Source: Nigrospora sphaerica (lineage: Eukaryota > Ascomycota > Sordariomycetes > Amphisphaeriales > Apiosporaceae). Taken from it: a DNA stretch of 64,000 nucleotides. Below are positions 9,505 through 21,456 of the stretch, piece by piece. The notes below the pieces were generated by a model that had not been told where the DNA came from, did no database searches, and saw only the letters and a list, made by a program, of their open reading frames with translations. Each line of letters opens with the position of its first letter. Position 1 is the stretch's first letter. The stretch covers positions 2,728,001-2,792,000 of the forward strand of contig JAGVVL010000002.1 in NCBI GenBank assembly GCA_018287875.1, given 5' to 3'. A program made the translations under genes and the position numbers.

Positions 9505-10843
9505 GGTTGTCGGAAGTGGAAGGGAATGTGTGGGGAGGAGCGAGGGAAATGGGTATCAAATGGGGGAGGCGGATGGGGGTTGGGAGGGAAGAAGCGACAC
9601 GGGGTGCGAGTAAAATGAAGTATGAAAGAGCAAAAAAAGGACGGGTGCGACGGTTGTTGGACGGCGTCTCTAATAACCTGGAGGCTTGACCTTAACCGAC
9701 AGCACTGGCAGGGACCTCAGCCGTGGATGTTTCGCTCCCCGTGCCGGCGCATCTTGCCGCCAGCGAACGGGACGCGCAGTGCCTTAGCCAGATGACCTCG
9801 GCTCCCGAGGTTCGAACTGGGGAACCTGAGCTTCTACCGCGCGATGCCGAGGGGGGAAGCGCTAGACCGCTTGGGTCATAGTTTTCCCCCAGACGACCGC
9901 TGGCAGTTGCACCCAGCGAAGCCAGTGCCAGCGGTGCTTCACATGCCAAAACGGACTGCCACCCGCGATTCAGCCCATGAGGTCATGTGGGCGCGTGAGA
10001 CGGCTGCTTATTGCAAGTGAGCCAAACCCATTGTCCATTGCATCTACTTAGCTAGAGTTGTCCCTGTGCGAGTGATCTATCGCCAATGCTTCCCTAGAGC
10101 GGACAACCGGGCGCCCTGGAACGCAGTCACATGCGATCCCGTGCGCCTGTGTCTCTCCATCGCCGGCTTCCTCCAGCGCCCCGGCCACAGACGGGCATAG
10201 GCCCCCACGACTTGGAATGCGATGCACCCATCCATGAACGCCATTGTGTACGACATACCGGGGACGGACATGCCCTACACAGTACCGGCCTGCCCTCTTG
10301 CCTCTTGGTGCTCCGCCTGGCCAAGCGGCACGTGCGGGTTTGGGGGGTACTTCTATCACGGTAATGTGCCTGAATAAAGCATATAATACGTATCCGTCGC
10401 CCGACCCCGGAAAAGTCTCCGCAGCCTGCGCAAACGCTGGGCTGTTCTCATCCCCCGCATTCCCCCACACAAACTTCTCGTGTGCCTGACGGAAGAAGAT
10501 TCCATACCTCGCTCCAGCACGTTTTGGCTCGGTTGGTTTCGGCCCCAAATAAAGACGGCTACCGAATAAGAAGTGGTTAGTTATCCATCCAGTACCTGAT
10601 CCGGATGTCGGATCCAAGAAATAAAGGCGGGGGTGGCCCGCAGCTGGTGTTGGAATAGAGGTTACTGAGCACATGGCTCTGGAAAGCGGGGCTGCCCGAA
10701 GACATCCTCGTCACTCATACCGCGAGACTCGCTCACTCACGCGAGCACTCATTCTCGTAACCTGCTCCTCACCTGTCGTGCCCCCCCGCCTCTACTCCCA
10801 CCCTTTACCAAACCGCGACGGGCCGCCCGGATACCGGAACAAA
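9505..10843. other. Divergent intergenic region between FOX2 and the P-loop kinase
   Basis: 1.3 kb promoter space serving a minus-strand and a plus-strand gene. It holds the CCTCGG cluster at 9796-9852, and a sequence with a tRNA box-B-like GTTCGAACC that does not fold into a tRNA. Open frames here lack recognisable domains. Confidence 0.5.
9796..9852. promoter_or_regulatory. CCTCGG cluster, candidate fatty-acid-response (FarA/FarB-type) site
   Basis: CCTCGG at 9796-9801 and CCGAGG at 9805-9810 form a perfect inverted repeat with a 3-bp CTC spacer. A third copy, CCGAGG, is at 9847-9852. The cluster is 292-348 nt upstream of the FOX2 start codon. CCTCGG is the core bound by the Zn2Cys6 regulators FarA and FarB in Aspergillus, which induce beta-oxidation genes. 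Function here is inferred from motif and position only. Confidence 0.45.
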
Positions 10844-11740
10844 ATGGACCCCCCCTTCGAAGACGACAAGACGCCCATCTGCGTGCCCTTCATCCTCGAG
10901 CGGTTGGCCTTCCAGCGCGCTGTGGCCCGCGATTCGCGGCCGGCGGGGCGGCCCTTCATCGTGGGGCTCAACGGCGTGCAGGGCGTGGGCAAGACGACGC
11001 TGGTGCGGCGGCTGGCCGAGGCGCTGCGCGCCGACCACGGCCTCGAGACGCTCGTCGTCAGCATCGACGACTTCTACCTGACGCACGCCGACCAGGCCGC
11101 CCTCGCCGCCTCGCAGCCCGACAACAAGCTCGTCCAGTGTCGCGGCCAGCCCGGCACCCACGACCTGCACCTCGTCCACGATTTCTTCGAGGCCGTCTGC
11201 CGCGGCCTGCCCGCCCGCGTGCCATGCTACGACAAGTCGGCCTTTGGCGGCGAGGGCGACCGCCTCCCCGTGTCCGAGTGGCCCTGGGTCAACGTCGCCG
11301 GCCAGCCCAAGCTCGACCTCGTCATCGTCGAGGGCTGGTGCGTCGGCTTCGCCGCCCTCAGCCCGACCGAGGTCTCGGGCAAGTGGACGGCCCGCAGCCG
11401 CACGCTGCAGGACCACGATCTGCAGCACCTCGAATTCATCAACAGCCAGCTCCAGTTCTACAGCGCTCTCACCGAGCTGTTCGACGCCTTCATCCACATT
11501 GACGCCGAGGACACCACCTGGGTGTACGAGTGGCGCCTCGAGCAGGAGAGACAACTGAGGAAAGAAAAGGGCGCGGGCATGACGGACGAGCAAGTGGTCA
11601 AGTTTGTCGACGCCTACTACCCTGCCTACGAGCTTTACGTCGGCCACCTGCGTCAGGGGCTCTTTCCCGATAAACTGTCCTCTCATCTCAGAATCGTAGT
11701 CGGAAAGGACAGAAAAGTCAAGCAGACCTTTATACTCTAA
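10844..11740 (+). CDS. P-loop kinase of the TDA10 / D-glycerate 3-kinase family
   Basis: Single exon, 298 aa from MDPPFEDD. The family is related to uridine kinase and phosphoribulokinase; plant members phosphorylate D-glycerate, and the yeast homologue Tda10 (YGR205W) is an ATP-binding kinase-like protein of uncertain substrate. A Walker A motif, GVQGVGKTT, sits at about residues 44-52 and VSIDDFYLTH at about 75-84. RGQPGTHDLHL and a conserved VIVEGWCVGF then mark the family, and a C-terminal VDAYYPAYELY closes it. The frame is open a further 57 codons upstream to an ATG at 10673, but that extension is Arg/Ser/Pro-rich and unlike the family, so 10844 is preferred (context ACAAAATGG). The size fits the family. 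Confidence 0.88.
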   Translation: MDPPFEDDKTPICVPFILERLAFQRAVARDSRPAGRPFIVGLNGVQGVGKTTLVRRLAEALRADHGLETLVVSIDDFYLTHADQAALAASQPDNKLVQCRGQPGTHDLHLVHDFFEAVCRGLPARVPCYDKSAFGGEGDRLPVSEWPWVNVAGQPKLDLVIVEGWCVGFAALSPTEVSGKWTARSRTLQDHDLQHLEFINSQLQFYSALTELFDAFIHIDAEDTTWVYEWRLEQERQLRKEKGAGMTDEQVVKFVDAYYPAYELYVGHLRQGLFPDKLSSHLRIVVGKDRKVKQTFIL

Positions 11741-11919
11741 CGCGGCCAGCGGCAGCCGGGCGTATCATTCCGTATGCCCCCTCTCCTGTGCCCCCATATC
11801 TCGGACACCTTGTCCGACTGGACCTGCCAAGACATCCAAACATCCACAGAGCGATATGCTCTCTTCAGCTGTCCAGCCGTCTTGGGCCATGCCTCGGGGC
11901 CGTCAGCCCCAGGCCGTCC

Positions 11920-13545
11920 TCACTCCAGTCCTCTTGATCTCACCATCCTACCACCTTCACTCCGTAGTCCCGCCAAGGTCTCGTTGATGCTCTCCGCCTT
12001 GCTTCTGACCTCTGCCTCTCGCTTGGCAATCTCATCCTCGAAGCTCTCCACCATTCTTCTCTTCTCCTGGCGCGCCGCCCGGAGCTGTTGCATCACGTGG
12101 CTGAACCTGTCCAGGAGCCAGTCCCCTGCCTCATCCCATTCCTTGACGGGCATCGTAGCGAAGAAGGCCATCTGGGCTTCTTTGTCCTTGCCGAAGAAGT
12201 GTTCCATCTTACCCGACAGTGAGCCCTGGCGGGGCAGCTGGGCCGCTTGTGATTCGGCCTGGGCTGGATCCTGGTCAAAGTCTTCCTTGAGCAGCTCCTC
12301 GTAGCTCATCTGAGCGAGAGCCGCATCATCATAGTCGCACTCCAGCGGCCGCTTTTGGGTGCTCCCCAGCTGCTTCCCCGGTGCGTCTCGTAGTCGTGCA
12401 TTCTTGTCGACTGCAGGCGGATACCTCTCCGAAGCAGCGCGCGACCGAGCTGCCTTCTCCCGCGATTTGCGGCTCTTGGCGGCCTTGGCGCCTATGTCAT
12501 CCCCCGTAAACAAAGTACGCTTAACTTGCGACGGACTTCTGAGGGTTGCCTTGGGGGTTCTCTCTTCCTCGGCCTCCTCGTCGAGCTCCCCGTCAAGCTC
12601 GTCCCTGTACGGCCGCGGCGTCCCCGACGTACGCTGGCGGTCGGTGGGGGACCCGGTGCTATCGGAACCCGAGGGGAGAAGCAAATCGTCATCTTCGTCA
12701 TCCGCATTCTCGGACATGCCATCGTCCTCAAATGTCGCCTGCACCACCTGCTGCGGTCCCCAGTAAGGCCTGGGTGGATGTAGATATGCCGCACCATGCG
12801 CCGCGTGGAACGGCGTTACCTCGGGTTTGGCCACACGGTGAGGAAGTCTACCCCGGCCGAGGCGCCGATGGGCATCGGCAAGCGGTGGCTCAAGGTCATC
12901 AGCCATGTTGAAGTCGGGGTCGGAGTCATAACGGCCTCCTTTCGAAGTTGACTTGGACGCTGCCCCGGGCAGGGAGGCATCTAGGCGCGTCCAAGGGGCA
13001 TGCAGCGTATCGAAAAACCCGTCTTTTCGCATGGTCATGAACGGGCCTCTCGGCTTTCCGCCGTCTCTCTGGACAGAGGATTGCGGGGCCGCGCGTACAT
13101 GCTGGGAGCTGGTAAGCGTAGGCGGCACTAGGGGGCGGGCGGTGCCTCGCGAGTCCGTCTGACTGGCAGTTTCGCTGAAGACGGAGCCGTCCACGGTCGA
13201 GCCCTCCCAGAAAGGCTTGGCTTGAACCGGCGGTGCTTCACTTCCGGACGAAGCCGGCCTGTGCCGCAGCGCATCGGTAGAGGCATCTCTTGAGTGGCCT
13301 GTACGGCTGTTAGGACGAGTACCGACCTTGACTGCTGCAGCGGTGTCGGCCCGGCCAGGATTTACCATGACGCCGGGCAGATGTGACGCTGGGTGCGGCG
13401 GATAGTATGGTGGCTCAGTCATCCTACTGGCGGCAGGTTGGTCTGCAACAGCCAGGCCCTTCGCATACCCATCAGGCCCGCCCTGGCCGTCAGGACCGGC
13501 CGAGCCCGGTTTGGCGGGCTGTCCATCGAAGACGAAACGATGCAT
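11920..13545 (-). CDS. ECM11-domain protein (meiotic chromosome/synaptonemal type)
   Basis: The C-terminal ~140 residues (about 401-541 from the start used here) resemble the fungal ECM11 domain. They contain an acidic DYDDAALAQMSYEELLKEDFD, then KMEHFFGKDKEAQMAFFATM, VKEWDEAGDWLLDRF and a long basic/acidic helix likely to form a coiled coil. In yeast, Ecm11 is a SUMO-modified protein needed for synaptonemal complex assembly. The rest is disordered, rich in Pro, Ser, Gly and acidic runs (EDDDLL, DEEAEEE). No intron is needed. The start is uncertain: ATG at 13545 (MHRFVFDGQPAKPG) was chosen because the in-frame extension to an ATG at 13956 looks like spurious Ser/Arg/Leu-rich sequence. An upstream small exon cannot be excluded. 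The family assignment is from memory of the domain pattern. Confidence 0.7.
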   Translation of the reverse strand: MHRFVFDGQPAKPGSAGPDGQGGPDGYAKGLAVADQPAASRMTEPPYYPPHPASHLPGVMVNPGRADTAAAVKVGTRPNSRTGHSRDASTDALRHRPASSGSEAPPVQAKPFWEGSTVDGSVFSETASQTDSRGTARPLVPPTLTSSQHVRAAPQSSVQRDGGKPRGPFMTMRKDGFFDTLHAPWTRLDASLPGAASKSTSKGGRYDSDPDFNMADDLEPPLADAHRRLGRGRLPHRVAKPEVTPFHAAHGAAYLHPPRPYWGPQQVVQATFEDDGMSENADDEDDDLLLPSGSDSTGSPTDRQRTSGTPRPYRDELDGELDEEAEEERTPKATLRSPSQVKRTLFTGDDIGAKAAKSRKSREKAARSRAASERYPPAVDKNARLRDAPGKQLGSTQKRPLECDYDDAALAQMSYEELLKEDFDQDPAQAESQAAQLPRQGSLSGKMEHFFGKDKEAQMAFFATMPVKEWDEAGDWLLDRFSHVMQQLRAARQEKRRMVESFEDEIAKREAEVRSKAESINETLAGLRSEGGRMVRSRGLE

Positions 13546-14511
13546 CCCGGTTCCGTGGTCTGCGGCCCACAGCGGGTTTTGGACATGGAGAGAGGGCGAG
13601 GCCGCTGCTGTTGAGCGGGTCGGAAAAGCACCAGATAGCGATCTTCCGTCGAGACCGAGTATGTATCTGTTCAGAGGATCTTGCAACCTAGGAGCGCGGC
13701 CCAAGTTGGGAGTAGACTCTTGTCTTTTGCGGCGAGCGCATGCCGTCAGATAAGCGAGATGCGCGACCGCCAGTTCAGAATTGAAAAACGACGACTCTCG
13801 TGAGCAACTTCGAATAGATGGCCCAGAACAGTCCGAATGACCCAGAGAAAAGGCGGCCAGTTTGGCGACCTCGAGTAAAGACTGGCGAGCGAGTGGGAAG
13901 TGACGGGTTCGAATGAGAAGTAGAAAGCTCAGGCTACTGAATCTGTGTGATCCCATTCGTGTTAGGCACAGGGTACCAGTAGTGGGTCACAGCATGAAAT
14001 ATGGCCAATCAGATTCCGTCATTCATGTAGGTAGGTACTCAAGGGAGTAATGAATACATCGTCTGGCACCCGCAGACAACCCGTTGACGTCTCCCAACTC
14101 ATGATTGTATAGCTTTATTTTGACCATGGATTCACTTTCCTTGAGGACCCCAGCGAGTATTGGGAACACTCTTGTCTCGATCTTACTAAATTATGCCCTG
14201 CACAGACTGCAAACGTATGGCCAGTGAGGATGTCTCGGTAGACACATCCTCAACACCAAACAGGAGGAAGCAAGCCCAGTACGGCTCCGTGATAAGGTTA
14301 TGGAAAAAGGCACAACGTGAGTTTTGTTCCCAAGTATATCGATGCAACGCCTTCCTCTATTTAGCCATTTCTTGAGTCCTCCCGCAAGTGGTTGGGCGTC
14401 GCGTAAGTCTATGTATATGTATCGGCCTGGGAGCCGCTATTTTTCTTCCCTGATCCATATTCCCCGTCTCGCAAGGCCCGCCAATATCATGTATTCTCAG
14501 CCGTTTTTTGT
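13546..14511. other. Intergenic, possible 5' region of the ECM11 gene
   Basis: Between the ECM11-type gene start and the ABC transporter stop, both on the minus strand. The first 410 nt stay open in the ECM11 frame but without convincing protein character. Nothing else is supported. Confidence 0.5.
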
Positions 14512-17500
14512 CAGAAACTTTTCCAGGTCCTCAAACTCGCCACTGTGTTTCATCATCTCGTAAAACCGGCCCTGGGCCTCGTAAAGCTCTCTGGGGCTCC
14601 CCACCCTGCGTGACCGCGTCAGTATCTCTCGCTCTGATCAGCGCATTCAACCACCATGTTGGCTTACTCAATGACATTGCCCGCGCTTAGTACCACGACG
14701 CGATCATAGTCGATAACGGTCTTGAGTCGGTGGGCGATGGTGACCAGAGTTCGGTCGCGGCCGTGCTCGTTTAGATCCTTTCTCAACACGGCCTGAATGC
14801 CCTGGTCCGTCTCGTAGTCCATACTGGCTGTCGCCTCGTCCAACAGCATCAACTTGCTCTTGCGGATGAGGGCCCGGCAGAGGGAGAGTACCTGCCTCTG
14901 GCCGTGGGAGAAGTTTTCGCCCTTGGCCTTGACAGGCGAGTGAAGATAAATGCCTTGTGCCTCGGAGCCATGCCCGATGGAGCCATTCACCAGACCATTC
15001 GTCGTTTCCAAGCGGTCATCATCGCTGCCATACTTGAAGGAAGCAATGCCACTGCAGTACTGCAGCGCTTTTTCGACCACGTCCCGGGGGATATCATGGT
15101 TGGGGTCCAGGTTCGAGCCAACGTCGCCGCTAAACAAGATGGGTTCCTGGGGGATGATAGTCAACGCGTCTCGAAGCTTCTTGCGCGGGAAACTCGTAAT
15201 GTCTACTCCGTCGAAGAATATTTGTCCCGAAACCACATTGGTGAAGCGTAGGAGTGACAAAGCCAGCGTGCTTTTGCCCGACCCGGTGCGGCCCTGCCAA
15301 GCTCTGGGTCAGCTCCTGACGTCCCCAAAGAGAAATATTGTGAAGAATTTTTCAGATCCGGCTTTGCCTGGACGAAAACCAGAGCGGGAAATAGCAGCGG
15401 ATCAAAAGGTGCGGACGGCCTGGTGCTAAGAGGGGTACTTACGACCACGGCGACTCTCTCGCCGGCTGCAAATCGTAGATTGATGTTCTTCAAGATCTCG
15501 GGCCCGTCCACGTCGTACTTTATAGTGACGTTGCGGAACTCGATCTCGCCGCTTCGGGGCCAGTTCGGGGGCATGATCAAATTCTCGTTATCTGTGTAAC
15601 GTCCGGCTTCTCCGTACTCGGCGGGCTTCTCTTCGGGTTCCACCGATGCATATTCCCGGACTCGATGGAACTTGGGGCCGGTCAACGACGATTACGCTTG
15701 GGATGCCACGTACGAGGAGGAGAAATACGGGAGACTTTGACTTACGCTTTGCATCTCGACCTCCAAATCGTTCATGGATCTCACGAGTGTGATGATAATG
15801 GCGCTCAAGTTTGTCGCGTTGGTAAGGGAAAATCCCACCAACCCAGCGGTCACAACACCGGCCTTGGAGACAGCGATGGCACCAGCGGCCACCGTCACGA
15901 TGGTAGTGGCCATGTCTATCTTCAGCGCCACCCATCTGTTCGCGTTGTACATTGCCTGGGCAGAGCATGCATACAACCGAAGCTTCTGCGCCAACTGGTC
16001 CCCGAAAACTTCCGGCATACCTGCCCGGGCCCGGATTACCGTCAGACCAGCAAGGCTATCCGCGAGTTGAGAGAACAGGGGCGATTGTGCTGACGAGACA
16101 AGGCGTTTGACCGCACTTGCGGTGCGGACATACATCTCGCCGGCCAAAATGCCCGCCGAGCAGCAGAAGGCCGCAGGGATCATGAAGATGGGGAGAACCG
16201 AGGCGACGGCAACGATTTGGAAGCCCAAACGAACGACGGGGTCGAGACTCATCCGGACCATGGCGGGGATGGAGTTGTCGAGGGAGGCCAAGTCGCCCGA
16301 AAATCGGTTGACCACACGGCCAGTCGGCGTTGTTTTGTACCAGGAAAGCGGTGCCTTCATCATTGCTTCCATGAGAGCATCGTGAAGTGTTCGTGCCGCG
16401 TTCCAACCACCCCACTCGTAGATGAACGTGGAGAAGGTGGTTATTAGCACCTCCCCAAAGCTTAAGCAAGTATAAATACCCAGATAGAAGCTAACGTCGG
16501 CGGTGGCTTGTTTGCTCGAAGCGTCCACCCACATAGCGGCCCATAGCGTGGCGCCGACGACAATGACGACGCCCAGAACGGTTGACGCGAGGGACGCAAA
16601 CACGAGGACGGGGCTGCCGAAATATCGCAGATACTGATAGAACTGAAACCGCTTGACCTTGCCTGTGGACAAGGCTTCTTGGGTGACTTCGTCGCGCCGT
16701 TTGTCGCCGGCCGACTTCGCATGCCCGTTCGCGGCACCGCCAGATCCGTTGGCCTGACGAGGGGGGCGGCCAGCGGCGTTGAGGGCGGCGGGTTCTACGG
16801 TAGTATCAACGTTGCCCTCGTCCGCCAGGTGCTGATCTAGCGATACTGGTCTTCGGATGACCCCGGGCTTCCTCACCAGCTCCTTCACGGTGCCGTTCTC
16901 CAGGGACACCACGAGGTCGGCTTGGGGCGCAATCCAGGGCAACTGGGTTACCAGCACGATGGTCCGGCCCTTCAGCATTTCCCCGCAGAAGCAGTCCTTC
17001 CAAACCGAAGCGGCCGTCTTGGCGTCGAGGGCGGAGAATATGTCATCCAGCAAGAGCACCGGCGCCTTCGAGTACAAGGCGCGGGCCAAAGCCACCCGGC
17101 TTTTCTGTCCGCCGGACAGAGAGGCGCCGCTCTCGCCCACCTCCGTGGCATCGCGCTCGGGGAACTCATTGAAGTCGATGGGCAACCCACAGGCGTTGAC
17201 GACGCGGTCGTACCTAGCTTCTTCGTAGTCGCTATGAAACAGGATGTTTCCGCGGATGGTGTCGTTCTGCAGCCACGGTTGTTGAGATGCAAACGCAATG
17301 TCTTGGGGCCGCGTAACTGTGCCAGACTCGACCAGAGTTTCGCCCAAGATGGCGAGGAGCAGCGTCGATTTCCCGCTTCCACTCGCGCCGGTTACGACGT
17401 TCAAGCCACCTTCCACAAAATCAGCCGAGACACAAAGGGAGAATGTGGCCTTTTTGTGCAGCCGGAACGAGCCGTCCCGGATTTGCAAAGGTCCGACCGG

Positions 17501-19475
17501 GTGCCGAACCAGGGGCGTCACGTTGTTGATGTACCGGTCAAGGCGCTTGGCAGACACCACCGCAGCACTGATCAGCCTGCTCATGTTGGTCGCCATTGAG
17601 AGGTTCTTACGGAGCACTCGGCTGAGGGTCATGGCGGTGAAGGCGGCGTGGGCCGTCAGAGGTTGCTTTCTCACCAAGACGTGCAAAGCAAATATCAAAA
17701 CCAAGGACAAGTTGGGGACCGCGGCGGCGAGAAAGCTGATCATCATATAGCTAACATGACGCCTGTGTCAGTGAGGGTTTGCCGTCGGGGTTGATAAGTA
17801 CACACTCACTGTACATTGATATTCCAGATGACTTTTTGTTCTCGGAGACGGATCTCATTGATCTTCCGAATGACGGCGTTCTCCCAAGCGAAGTACTTAA
17901 CGGCCCTGATGGATGCCAGGTACTCGGTGATGGCAGAGATGCGGCCGTCTTGGATCTTTTTCTCTTCGCGTTGGAGGCCCACCATTCGCTGGGCGAGAAC
18001 AAGGCCAATGGGCGACATTAGGAACATGAAGGCAATGCCGGCCAAAGCTGGCCAGTCAAGCATCTTGTACATGCCTACCAACGCAAGAATGGTCCCCGGC
18101 GGCAAACCGCACGCCACGATTATGATGTCTCTCCCGCGCGTGATGGCGTCGATATCGGCGCTCATGAGGTTGGCGAGGCGACCCGCCGAGGTCACTTGAG
18201 CCTTTCTGCCCCGCGATGGCCCCTCCTTGGAGGAAATCTCATGGAACGATTCATCGTCAAGCTCCATCGAGGAAACGGCCTTGTAGTAGAGCTCCTGGGT
18301 CAACGCAGACTTGACGCGGACAACCAAGCGGGTCGACGTAAAGATGTATTGCTGAAACGTTACCGATCGAGCCATGGGGCCCAAAAACAATAGAAGAAGC
18401 CAAATATGGGGCCGAACAGCTGACGCTTCTGGGTGTTCGATGTAGCTCAAGAGTTGGTACAGAGCAAAGGGAGCGACCAGCTCGGCCGTGAAGGCAAAGG
18501 CGGCGAAGAAAGCCATCAGCGCCAGTTCTTTAGGGAGGAAACGGACTAGAGTCCCCAGGGTCGACCGGGATTTACGTCGCGCCTCCTTGACCTTCCGGAG
18601 TAGGAGCAGAGGTTCATCGTACCACGGCAGAGAGGGCAGGTCCTCTATAGTCATCTGCTTCCGCGTGCCCCTCCACATCAAGGGCGTGAGCCACTCATAC
18701 GTGACATAATAGTCGAGCCAGCTGCACGTTTCCTCGGGCGCAGGGCCACGTGCAGCCACCTTGTCCGAGAGATCAAGGTCCAGGGAAGGGGGCACCCATT
18801 CCCTGGGGGTGACGAGGGCAAGGAGAACGGCGGTCGTCCAGGCAGCCATACTGCAAAGCACCATGGGCGGCAAGGTGAAATCGACGCCGGCATCGGCGGC
18901 GGGGAGAAGCTCCCCCGCGGCAAATACGAGCCAGGCCCCGGCCAGCGTGAAGTTCACCTGGTGAAGCACAATTCGCCTCCAGTGGGCATCTTTCCTCAGC
19001 CGGACGATGCCGAGCACAAAGACATAGGCAAGAAGGACGACATTGGCCCAGCTGGTCCCATACCGGACCGCAGCCACGACGGTCAAGCCTAGGGCGAGGG
19101 CTCTGGATACCTGGCTGCAAAGCTCAAAAGTCAGAGACAGGGTCGAGCCATGTCCCTCGGGCCGGGCAATGGTGGCGGAGGAGCGACGGAGGAGACGCCT
19201 GGCCAGAAGCGCTACCGATATCATCAGGATGGTCAGCTGGATATAGCCCGTCCGGGCGACATGCGACAGGGTCCAGACCCATTCGAGTTCACGATGGCTG
19301 GGCGCACTTTGTTAGACTCGAGACGTACGACTTGGGGGCTCGAAAGCCTGGGATGTAAGAAAGCCTGGGATGTAACTCACTATCCCCGGGTGTGACTCCT
19401 CGGATCGGGGAGGTTCCATTGCTGGGGGTGGAACATGGCGGCATCGCCACCGGCTCCGAGCGGCACAGAATCCAT
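14512..19475 (-). CDS. ABC transporter, ABCC (MRP/YOR1-like) full transporter
   Basis: ATP-driven exporter of conjugates or drugs at the plasma or vacuolar membrane. Six exons (19475-19381, 19297-17810, 17750-15746, 15670-15443, 15293-14668, 14605-14512) give 1511 aa. Introns are 83, 59, 75, 149 and 62 nt. The first exon (MDSVPLGAGGDAAMF) was found by frame continuity; its intron has CTAAC before the acceptor. N-terminal hydrophobic helices suggest a TMD0, followed by TMD1 after the family-typical TYEWLTPLMWRG. NBD1 has Walker A GASGSGKST at about 649-657, signature LSGGQKSR and Walker B VLLLDDIFSALD, with Asp in place of the catalytic Glu. TMD2 follows. NBD2 has Walker A GRTGSGKST at about 1273-1281, signature FSHGQRQ and Walker B LMLLDEATASMD with the Glu retained. 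This asymmetry is normal for ABCC. The substrate cannot be inferred, and no adjacent biosynthetic genes are seen. Confidence 0.93.
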
Positions 19476-21456
19476 GTTACGCAGGCACAAGCGGGCGCTA
19501 CATGTAGTATCGCAAGCTCGAGCAAGAGGGTATGGCGGTACGGATCAGCATGTAGAGCGTTCCAGTCCCCTGGGTGAGCTTTCCTTGCCTGAGGTCCAGA
19601 CAATACAATGCTTCGGAAGGCAAGGAGACGGCAAGGAGACAAACAAATATGAAAATAGACCTAGATTTTGGCCACCATCGCCCGGTGGATGCCTAGGCCG
19701 GCAGCACCGCCCACACCTCCTGCCAAGGCGAATCCCCTTGCTTACCGCCCGGTCGTTCTTATCATTTGGCTGACTTCATGCCCGGGTCATGATTGGGGTC
19801 CAGAAAACCAATGACCGTATAGCAGCCCCCTCTCCCCCCTCCGGATCGGGGGTGGGAAGGTGTGGAATTGCGCCCTTCGCAACCCGGGGATGTCCCGATC
19901 TCCACAAAAACCAACGGCCACCACCGTCCACCGTAACTCCAATAGGCAGGTGAACAAACCCCCATCCCGCTTCGCTGAAGAGAAGAAGGATGCTTGGGAG
20001 GCAAGATCGAAATTAGCGCACCGCGGAGAGTTTGCACTTCTGTTCCGGAGCGCTGTCACGCCCCCGGATAGGACCGCCGGCGGCTTCCGCAAGGCAACGA
20101 ATCCCCATTTCTGCCGTGGCTGTGTCGTCGTCTCTTTCGAGGTGTGACCGCGCCATGGCCATTGCTATACCCCCAGGACCAGCACCTAGGAAGGCTCTGG
20201 CTAACACGAGGGGTGACGGGGAAAGGACAAGCGAGCGGGGACACGCGAGGAACAAAACGGCGAACAGCTGGGCAGTTGACTTCACATGAGCCGAGGACGG
20301 CTCGAAGCGCGTGGTCCAGCCGAAGGATAGATAGGTCGAGAGCACCATTTACATGATACTCGGCCGTCGGGGCAGCCGCATGCTGATCCCACGGCTTGCA
20401 TCGGGCAAAAATCAGGTGCATTCGTAGAGGAGGCAGGATTCCGCGGGGCATCACTTTTCTTTGCGCCGTGTCACTTGAGCCAGCAAAACGATGAAATGTC
20501 TAGCTTACTGGCGGGCCCTCGGCTTCTGCTGGCGACATGTGGCGTGGGAATCACGCTATGGTTGGTGGCCACGGAACCTAGCTGATGAAGAGCTAGTCGT
20601 CTACGGTTTCTTTCCAAATGGCCTGTTTCGCACGCCATGCCATGTGGAAAAGGCGTAGTGGGCAGGGTCTGATCCGCAAGGGGGTCGAGTGAGCCGTGCC
20701 GTTCACGACCTAGATGGGGTGCCTTGCATACCCCAGGGCTCCCTGCTCTTCCTGACGGGGCTGCAGGAAGTGAGGCAGACGGAGAATAGCACCGTCTTCA
20801 TTGGCTAGTAGCTTCGGGCGATCACAGCAAAAGTAGACTCGTACACAGATACAAGCAGGACGCGCATGTGGAAGCCTGGGTGCTCACCTCCTGCGTACGA
20901 TATCAAAATGCCGAATACCAGCTTGAGTGCCACCCGAGGGCATCAGCCACTGGCGATTCTCGGACTCACCCGCCAAATAACGGCTGGCACTGTTCCAGCC
21001 AGCCCCCAAGGTTGGGTGAGACCGAGTTCTTCAATTGGTCGCCAGTAACGTGCTGCCTAGATTCGACTCGTAGCATTTCAACGGGCACTTGCAGGCTCGC
21101 GTGCCATGACACGAATGGATAAGACAACCAGCTGAGAAATGAATTTTGGGGGCAATGCGGGGCTTCGGACACTGGCGAATATGCCTCCTCCAGTTCGGCG
21201 GCAGGCGTCTTGCATAAACGAGGGGGGGGGGAGCTGGTGCAGGGCACCGGCACAGCCACAGTCAGTCACATTAACACTTGAGGCATTGTCAAGCGAGCCA
21301 TTACACAACAGTCTGCCATGATCCTGATAGCGAAGAGGTCGTCTGTTTATTTCATGTACAGTTGACGGGCTGTCTGCTGCCTGTGCTCATCGAGCGTCAT
21401 CAAGCAGCTTTCCTCAATCCCATTTTCGCCATGCCTCATGTAAGTGGTTTCAACAC
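19476..21456. other. Intergenic between the ABC transporter promoter and FKBP12 3' end
   Basis: Two kilobases of moderately GC-rich sequence. Open frames are short and overlap on both strands without domain features. No RNA gene was recognised. Confidence 0.5.

Noticed and set aside
9793..9878. tRNA-like sequence on the minus strand with box-B-like GTTCGAACC and a possible 5-bp anticodon stem
   Set aside because: No acceptor stem of seven pairs can be formed, the T stem has a mismatch and U33 is missing; at best a decayed tRNA relic. The CCTCGG dyad explains part of the symmetry.
10048..10674. 208-codon open frame on the minus strand upstream of the P-loop kinase
   Set aside because: No recognisable domain, erratic composition and it lies in a divergent promoter; not enough to call a gene.
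13546..13956. In-frame N-terminal extension of the ECM11-type protein to ATG 13956
   Set aside because: The added 137 residues have no low-complexity match to the rest and look like untranslated sequence; kept as an alternative only.
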